DNA of 18,764 nt from Marinilabilia sp964403175 (GTDB lineage Bacteria > Bacteroidota > Bacteroidia > Bacteroidales > Marinilabiliaceae). Each line of letters begins with the position of its first letter. The first letter of the stretch is position 1. A model generated the notes under the pieces. That model saw only the letters and a list, made by a program, of their open reading frames with translations, searched no databases and had not been told where the DNA came from. Position numbers and translations under genes: made by a program. This document shows, piece after piece, positions 13,929 through 18,764 of the stretch. The stretch covers positions 1 through 18,764 of the forward strand of contig CAYOFH010000061.1 of NCBI GenBank assembly GCA_964403175.1, read 5' to 3'.

Positions 13929-14510
13929 ATGTACGAATATATTTCCGGGAAAATTGCTCAGACCACACCTGCCTATGTTATCATTGAGAACAATGGTATC
14001 GGTTATTTTCTAAATATCTCTCTTTTTACTTATGAAGCACTGAAAGACAAAAGCGAAGCTCAGCTTTTTATTCATGAACATATACGCGAAGATGTCTTTT
14101 CACTCTATGGCTTTGCAGAATCCGGGGAACGGGATCTTTTTCAAATGCTGATTTCGGTTTCAGGGATTGGCTCCAACACTGCACGGATGATGCTTTCATC
14201 CATGTCACCCGAAGAATTGCAAATAGCTATATCAACTGGAAATGTGAACCAGATAAAAAGTATCAAAGGAATCGGACTAAAAACAGCCCAGCGACTAATC
14301 GTTGAACTGAAAGACAAAATTGACAAAACTGCAGAAGGTGAAAATTTCCTTATGCCTGCAGACAATACAAAAGCAGAAGAAGCGTTATCTGCTTTAGTGA
14401 TGTTGGGTTTTTCAAAGGCGCCATCTCAGAAAACCATAGATAAAATACTGAAGGAGAACCCAAACCGCAAGGTTGAAGAAATAATCAAGCTTGCATTAAA
14501 AATGATGTAA
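13929..14510 (+). CDS. ruvA: Holliday junction DNA helicase subunit RuvA
   Basis: A 193-residue DNA-binding subunit that tetramerises on four-way junctions and loads the RuvB motor during recombinational repair. The start MYEYISGKIAQTTPAYVIIE is the OB-fold domain I (1-65), ending LYGFAESGERDLFQ. Domain II has two helix-hairpin-helix motifs: LISVSGIGSNTARMMLS (74-90) and IKSIKGIGLKTAQRLIVELK (109-128). A ~20-residue linker leads to the RuvB-binding domain III (148-193, EEALSALVMLGFSK...EEIIKLALKMM). Length and layout are typical. sprA begins 28 bp downstream on the same strand; I recall the same ruvA-sprA neighbourhood from other Bacteroidota, so the linkage looks ancestral rather than functional. 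Confidence 0.97.
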   Translation: MYEYISGKIAQTTPAYVIIENNGIGYFLNISLFTYEALKDKSEAQLFIHEHIREDVFSLYGFAESGERDLFQMLISVSGIGSNTARMMLSSMSPEELQIAISTGNVNQIKSIKGIGLKTAQRLIVELKDKIDKTAEGENFLMPADNTKAEEALSALVMLGFSKAPSQKTIDKILKENPNRKVEEIIKLALKMM

Positions 14511-14538
14511 CCCTACGAATATTCTGCAATTTTTCAGA

Positions 14539-17500
14539 ATGCACACAAAACAAACCAAACATATCCTCATTTGCCTCTCCCTGATTTCTCTCCTGGTCTT
14601 TACAGGAGCGACACCCGGCATGGAAACAATACAGAATCCAAGATATAAACCGGGATATCAGCAACCGGATTCTACCGAAACCTTCCATATAGAACGGATT
14701 ATACATCCTGACCAAATTTCCAAAGCTGATGACAAAGAAGAAACTCCACTAATTCCACAGCCAGGAAATATCTCTTATCGCGCCGAATATGACCCTGCCA
14801 CCGGAATGGTAAATCTCTATAAAATGGTAGGCAACATTCCAATGAAACTGCCCTATACGATGACAGTGGAAGAATACCGGAAGAAGGAGATGCGGCAAAG
14901 TATGTTAAATTACTGGGATCAAAATATGCTTGCCGAAGAGGAACAAAGGGGAGGCGGCCTCCAGTTTGGCGCAGGAGAGGCAGTGGAAAGCATTTTTGGC
15001 ACCGGAACAGTCAACATCCGGCCACAGGGTATTGCCGAATTACAAATCGGAGTCAACCATACCCGCATCGATAACCCCACCCTTCAGGAAAGAATGCGAA
15101 AAACCACCACCTTCGATTTTGAAGAAAAAATCCAGATGAACATCACAGGAAATATTGGAGATAAACTCCGGATGGGCATCAATTACAATACGGAGGCCAC
15201 TTTCGATTTTGAAAATCAAATCAATCTTGAATACACCGGACACGAAGATGAAATACTCAAAAAAGTAGAAGCCGGGAATGTAACCCTCCCACTTCCCGGA
15301 ACATTAATTTCCGGTAGCCAGAGTCTGTTCGGAGTAAAAACTGAAATGCAGTTTGGCAGGCTCACAGTAACTTCCATCTTCTCTCAACAAAAAGGAGAAA
15401 CGTCCACCATGGATATCCAGGGTGGGGCACAACAACAGGATTTTGAAGTAAGTGCCGATGAATACGACAAAAACCGCCACTTCTTTCTGGCTCATCATTT
15501 TCGCGAGCGCTATAATGATGCCATGAAAAACCTGCCGGTAATCAACTCTCCCTTCAACATTACCAAAATTGAAGTTTGGGTAACCAACCGCAGCAACGAC
15601 TTCAATGAATCAAGAAATATCATAGCCTTTGCCGACCTGGCTGAAAGCGCCAACAACCTTACCAACCCGGATCTCTGGAGTGCCCAGCCGGGAGCCATTC
15701 CCTCCAATGAGGCCAACAACCTCTATGAACAAATGAACAGCACCTACTCGGCTGCAAGAAATATAAATCAGGTCTCATCCACATTCGCTTCACTCGAAAA
15801 CCAGGGATTCAGAGGTTCCAGAGAATATGAAAAAATTGAGAATGCCCGTCTGCTCAACAGTTCACAATACACCCTGCACAGCAAACTGGGATACATCTCA
15901 CTAAACAGTCCGCTCAACGATGATGAGGTATTGGCCGTATCTTACGAATACACCTACAACGGGCAGGTTTACCAGGTTGGTGAATTCAGCACAGGGGGAA
16001 CAGAAGCTCCAAACAGCCTGTACATGAAGCTTTTAAAAGGGACTCTTCTGGCCCCCAGTGTGAAAACGTGGGATCTGATGATGAAAAACATCTATTCTAT
16101 TGGTGCCTATCAGGTAAGCCCAGAAGACTTTATCATGGATGTGGTTTATCTGGATGATTCCAAGGGCTCATTCATCAATTATTTTCCAGAGGGACCTAAA
16201 CCTGATGAGGGAGGTATTAATGGCGAACTTCTCATCAGCATAATGAACCTTGACCGTCTGGACAGCAATCTGGATCCCTATCCCGATGGAACATTCGATT
16301 ATGTACCAGGATACACCATTCTTCCTGAACAGGGACGAGTGGTCTTTCCGGTAGTGGAACCTTTCGGAGAACATTTAGAAGAAAAACTGTCAGGAAACCA
16401 GGCTCTCATCGACAAGTATGTCTTTAATGCCCTTTACGATTCAACGCTGAATAATGCCTCACAATTTGCCGAGAAAAATAAATTCAAACTAAGAGGTTCT
16501 TACAAGTCATCAGTCAGCAATGAAATATCTCTAAATGCGTTTAACATCCCCGAAGGTTCCGTTGTGGTTACAGCAGGAGGAATTAAGCTTACCGAGAACC
16601 AGGACTATTCGGTGGACTACACCACCGGACGCATCCGCATCCTCAATGAAGGACTTTTGGAATCAGGAACCCCTATCCAGGTTTCCCTGGAAAGCCAGGA
16701 AATGTTCAATCTGCAAACCAAAACCCTTCTGGGAACCCACTTAAATTATCAGTTTAACGATGATTTCAACTTTGGAGGAACACTCATGCATTTGCGGGAA
16801 CGTCCGCTTACCCAAAAAGTTAATTTTGGTGATGAACCCATTGCCAACACCATTTGGGGTTTAAACACCTCTTATTACAAAGAATCCAATGCTCTTACCT
16901 CCCTCATTGATAAAATACCATTGTTGGAAACAACCACCCCCTCGTCCATCTCTTTCGAAGGGGAATTTGCCCAGCTTATTCCAGGACATCCTAATGTTAT
17001 TGACAAAGAGGGCACCTCATACATCGATGATTTCGAAGGCAGTGAAACCCCTATCGACATCAAAAACTGGACTGCATGGAAACTGGCCAGCACCCCTCAG
17101 GGGCAACCGGATATGTTTCCTGAAGCAGCAAACATCAACGACCTTTCTTACGGATTTAACCGGGCCAAACTGGCCTGGTATGTCATTGATCCGTTATTTC
17201 TTCGCAACAACAACCTCACTCCTGCACACCTTCGTCAGAACTCCGAACAACAATCCAGCCATTTTGTACGGGAAGTTTACGAAAAAGAAATATTCCCTTT
17301 TCGCGAGAGTGCTTATGGCGAACCCACCAATCTGCCTGTTTTGAACCTTGCTTTCTATCCTGATGAAAGAGGCCCTTACAACTTCGACACAAACCTAACA
17401 GAAGAGGGAAAACTGGGAAATCCCCCCGAAAGATGGGGAGGTATCATGCGGGAAATTCAGCAAAGTGATTTCGAGGCAGCCAATGTGGAATACATCGAAT

Positions 17501-18764
17501 TCTGGGTAATGGATCCCTTTGTTTACAAAGATGGCCCGAACCAGGGAGGAGATCTCTACATTAATCTGGGCAACATCTCGGAAGACATCCTTCGTGACTC
17601 CAGAAAATTCTTCGAACAAGGGCTCCCCGGGCCAGAAGATCCTTTTGATGTGGACAGTACTGCCTGGGGATACGTACCCACGAAACAAAGTCTGGTCAAT
17701 GCTTTCAGTAATGACCCTGCCACCCGATTCAGCCAGGATGTAGGATTGAATGGTATGAACTCAGAGGCTGAACGGGATTTTTACAGGAATAGTGCACATC
17801 CCTTCCTCAACCTGATTGACAACCTTTATGGATCCGGACAACTGACAGACCAAGCCTATCAAGACATTCTGGATGACCCGGCTGCTGATGACTACCAATA
17901 CTACCGGGACAGCGATTTTGACCAACAGGAAACCGGAATTCTGGATCGATACAAAAACTTCAACAACCCTGAAGGTAACTCCATCCCATCAGAATACTCA
18001 AATGAGAGCTACAGCACAGCTGCTACTACACTTCCCGATGGAGAGGATGTAAACCGGGACAATACACTCAGTGAAACCGAGAGCTACTTCCAATACAAGA
18101 TCAGTCTCCGCCCGGAAAATATGAATGTGGGCGAAAACTTTATCACTGATGAGATTGAAGCCAACGTAAAACTAAAAAACGGAGAAACCAGCTCTGTAAA
18201 ATGGTATCAATTCAAAGTTCCGGTTAGCGAGCCTGACACAACTATAGGAGAATTACGGGACCTGAGCTCGGTCCGGTTTATGAGAATGTTTTTGAAAAAT
18301 TTCACAGACACCGTAATCCTGCGATTTGCCACGATGGATCTGGTACGCTCTGACTGGCGAAAATACTCAGACGACCTTTTTGAGATTGACGATATGGTGT
18401 CACCCTCTCAAAGTACGCAGTTTGAGGTTGCCACCGTCAATATTGAAGAAAACGGAACCCGTAATCCTGTTAACTACGTATTACCGCCAGGTATCGACAG
18501 GGTGATAGATCCGGGTAATCCTCAGATACGACAACTCAATGAGCAGTCGATCGTCCTAAAAACCAGCGACCTTGCAGGTGGTGACGCCCGGGCAGTGTAT
18601 AAAACCCTCAATATGGACATGCGTCAGTACAGACGCCTAAAAATGGAAGTGCATGCCGAAGAAGTTCCGGGCAATCCGCTTAGTGATGATGATATTGTAG
18701 CTTTTATCCGGTTGGGAACCGATTTCAAAAACAATTACTACGAATACGAAATACCACTAAAACT
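14539..18764 (+). CDS. sprA: T9SS outer-membrane translocon SprA (Sov), N-terminal ~1408 residues
   Basis: Open to the right edge; about 1408 codons are present, and family members are ~2400 residues, so roughly the last 1000 are missing. SprA forms the very large outer-membrane beta-barrel pore of the type IX secretion system. A signal peptide is visible: HTKQTKH, then the hydrophobic ILICLSLISLLVFTGA (9-24). The SprA N-terminal region follows: YDPATGMVNLYKMVGNIPM (84-102), TVNIRPQGIAELQIGVNHTR (156-175), TTTFDFEEKIQMNITG (191-206) and INYNTEATFDFENQI (214-228). Later family blocks include GSVVVTAGGIKLTENQDY (673-690), RPLTQKVNFGDEPIANTIWG (755-774), YVLPPGIDRVIDPGNPQIRQ (1313-1332) and RAVYKTLNMDMRQYRRLKME (1352-1371). 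No stop or frameshift was found on reading the frame through. The ATG at 14539 is the first after the ruvA stop and sits right before the signal peptide. Confidence 0.97.
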   Translation, partial: MHTKQTKHILICLSLISLLVFTGATPGMETIQNPRYKPGYQQPDSTETFHIERIIHPDQISKADDKEETPLIPQPGNISYRAEYDPATGMVNLYKMVGNIPMKLPYTMTVEEYRKKEMRQSMLNYWDQNMLAEEEQRGGGLQFGAGEAVESIFGTGTVNIRPQGIAELQIGVNHTRIDNPTLQERMRKTTTFDFEEKIQMNITGNIGDKLRMGINYNTEATFDFENQINLEYTGHEDEILKKVEAGNVTLPLPGTLISGSQSLFGVKTEMQFGRLTVTSIFSQQKGETSTMDIQGGAQQQDFEVSADEYDKNRHFFLAHHFRERYNDAMKNLPVINSPFNITKIEVWVTNRSNDFNESRNIIAFADLAESANNLTNPDLWSAQPGAIPSNEANNLYEQMNSTYSAARNINQVSSTFASLENQGFRGSREYEKIENARLLNSSQYTLHSKLGYISLNSPLNDDEVLAVSYEYTYNGQVYQVGEFSTGGTEAPNSLYMKLLKGTLLAPSVKTWDLMMKNIYSIGAYQVSPEDFIMDVVYLDDSKGSFINYFPEGPKPDEGGINGELLISIMNLDRLDSNLDPYPDGTFDYVPGYTILPEQGRVVFPVVEPFGEHLEEKLSGNQALIDKYVFNALYDSTLNNASQFAEKNKFKLRGSYKSSVSNEISLNAFNIPEGSVVVTAGGIKLTENQDYSVDYTTGRIRILNEGLLESGTPIQVSLESQEMFNLQTKTLLGTHLNYQFNDDFNFGGTLMHLRERPLTQKVNFGDEPIANTIWGLNTSYYKESNALTSLIDKIPLLETTTPSSISFEGEFAQLIPGHPNVIDKEGTSYIDDFEGSETPIDIKNWTAWKLASTPQGQPDMFPEAANINDLSYGFNRAKLAWYVIDPLFLRNNNLTPAHLRQNSEQQSSHFVREVYEKEIFPFRESAYGEPTNLPVLNLAFYPDERGPYNFDTNLTEEGKLGNPPERWGGIMREIQQSDFEAANVEYIEFWVMDPFVYKDGPNQGGDLYINLGNISEDILRDSRKFFEQGLPGPEDPFDVDSTAWGYVPTKQSLVNAFSNDPATRFSQDVGLNGMNSEAERDFYRNSAHPFLNLIDNLYGSGQLTDQAYQDILDDPAADDYQYYRDSDFDQQETGILDRYKNFNNPEGNSIPSEYSNESYSTAATTLPDGEDVNRDNTLSETESYFQYKISLRPENMNVGENFITDEIEANVKLKNGETSSVKWYQFKVPVSEPDTTIGELRDLSSVRFMRMFLKNFTDTVILRFATMDLVRSDWRKYSDDLFEIDDMVSPSQSTQFEVATVNIEENGTRNPVNYVLPPGIDRVIDPGNPQIRQLNEQSIVLKTSDLAGGDARAVYKTLNMDMRQYRRLKMEVHAEEVPGNPLSDDDIVAFIRLGTDFKNNYYEYEIPLK

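Noticed and set aside
16889..17344. 151-codon plus-strand ORF in another frame
   Set aside because: Out-of-frame shadow within sprA, whose frame is continuous and matches family motifs before and after this region.
1..18764. CRISPR arrays, tRNA or rRNA genes, insertion sequences, att sites
   Set aside because: Looked for and not seen: no regularly spaced repeats, no tRNA-like cloverleaf sequence recognised, no transposase or integrase reading frames.

Overview
The window comes from a member of the Bacteroidota, probably Bacteroidia and perhaps near Marinilabiliales or Bacteroidales. This rests on the giant T9SS translocon gene sprA directly behind ruvA, a GSCFA-domain protein, a Bacteroidota-type debranching enzyme/GT4 pair, the SufBCDSE-DUF59 cluster order, the lack of clear Shine-Dalgarno sequences, and several good matches to the Bacteroidota -7 promoter element TAnnTTTG. 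I see no mobile element, CRISPR array, tRNA or rRNA. It looks like ordinary chromosomal housekeeping DNA.

Layout. (1) Positions 1-1984, minus strand: a glycogen debranching enzyme whose stop overlaps (ATGA) the start of a GT4 glycosyltransferase that runs off the left edge; both act on storage alpha-glucan. A gene-poor 531-bp stretch follows. (2) Positions 2516-4361, minus: a monoacylglycerol-lipase-like alpha/beta hydrolase overlapping a GSCFA-domain protein by 11 bp, so two probable ester-active enzymes are co-transcribed. (3) Positions 4750-5163, plus: a YjbQ-family protein, convergent with the tail of the next block. (4) Positions 5171-12157, minus: the Fe-S assembly locus sufB-sufC-sufD-sufS-sufE-DUF59, followed by queG, a two-[4Fe-4S] cobalamin enzyme. 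SufS and SufE mobilise sulfur, SufBCD is the scaffold, the DUF59 protein probably helps maturation or delivery, and QueG is a cluster-consuming client. (5) Positions 12158-12508: a divergent regulatory region holding a -7 box for each direction, a perfect 19-bp palindrome across the suf promoter, and a long imperfect hairpin in the suf leader. (6) Positions 12509-13561, plus: a ThiL-family protein that keeps the fold's signature blocks but has lost most of the acidic metal/catalytic residues. (7) Positions 13929-18764, plus: ruvA, then sprA (first ~1408 residues only).

Most notable are the degenerate ThiL homologue, which looks like a pseudo-kinase or repurposed AIRS-fold protein, and the DtxR/MntR-like palindrome over the suf promoter. 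I found no large undescribed gene system; the other observations are modest.
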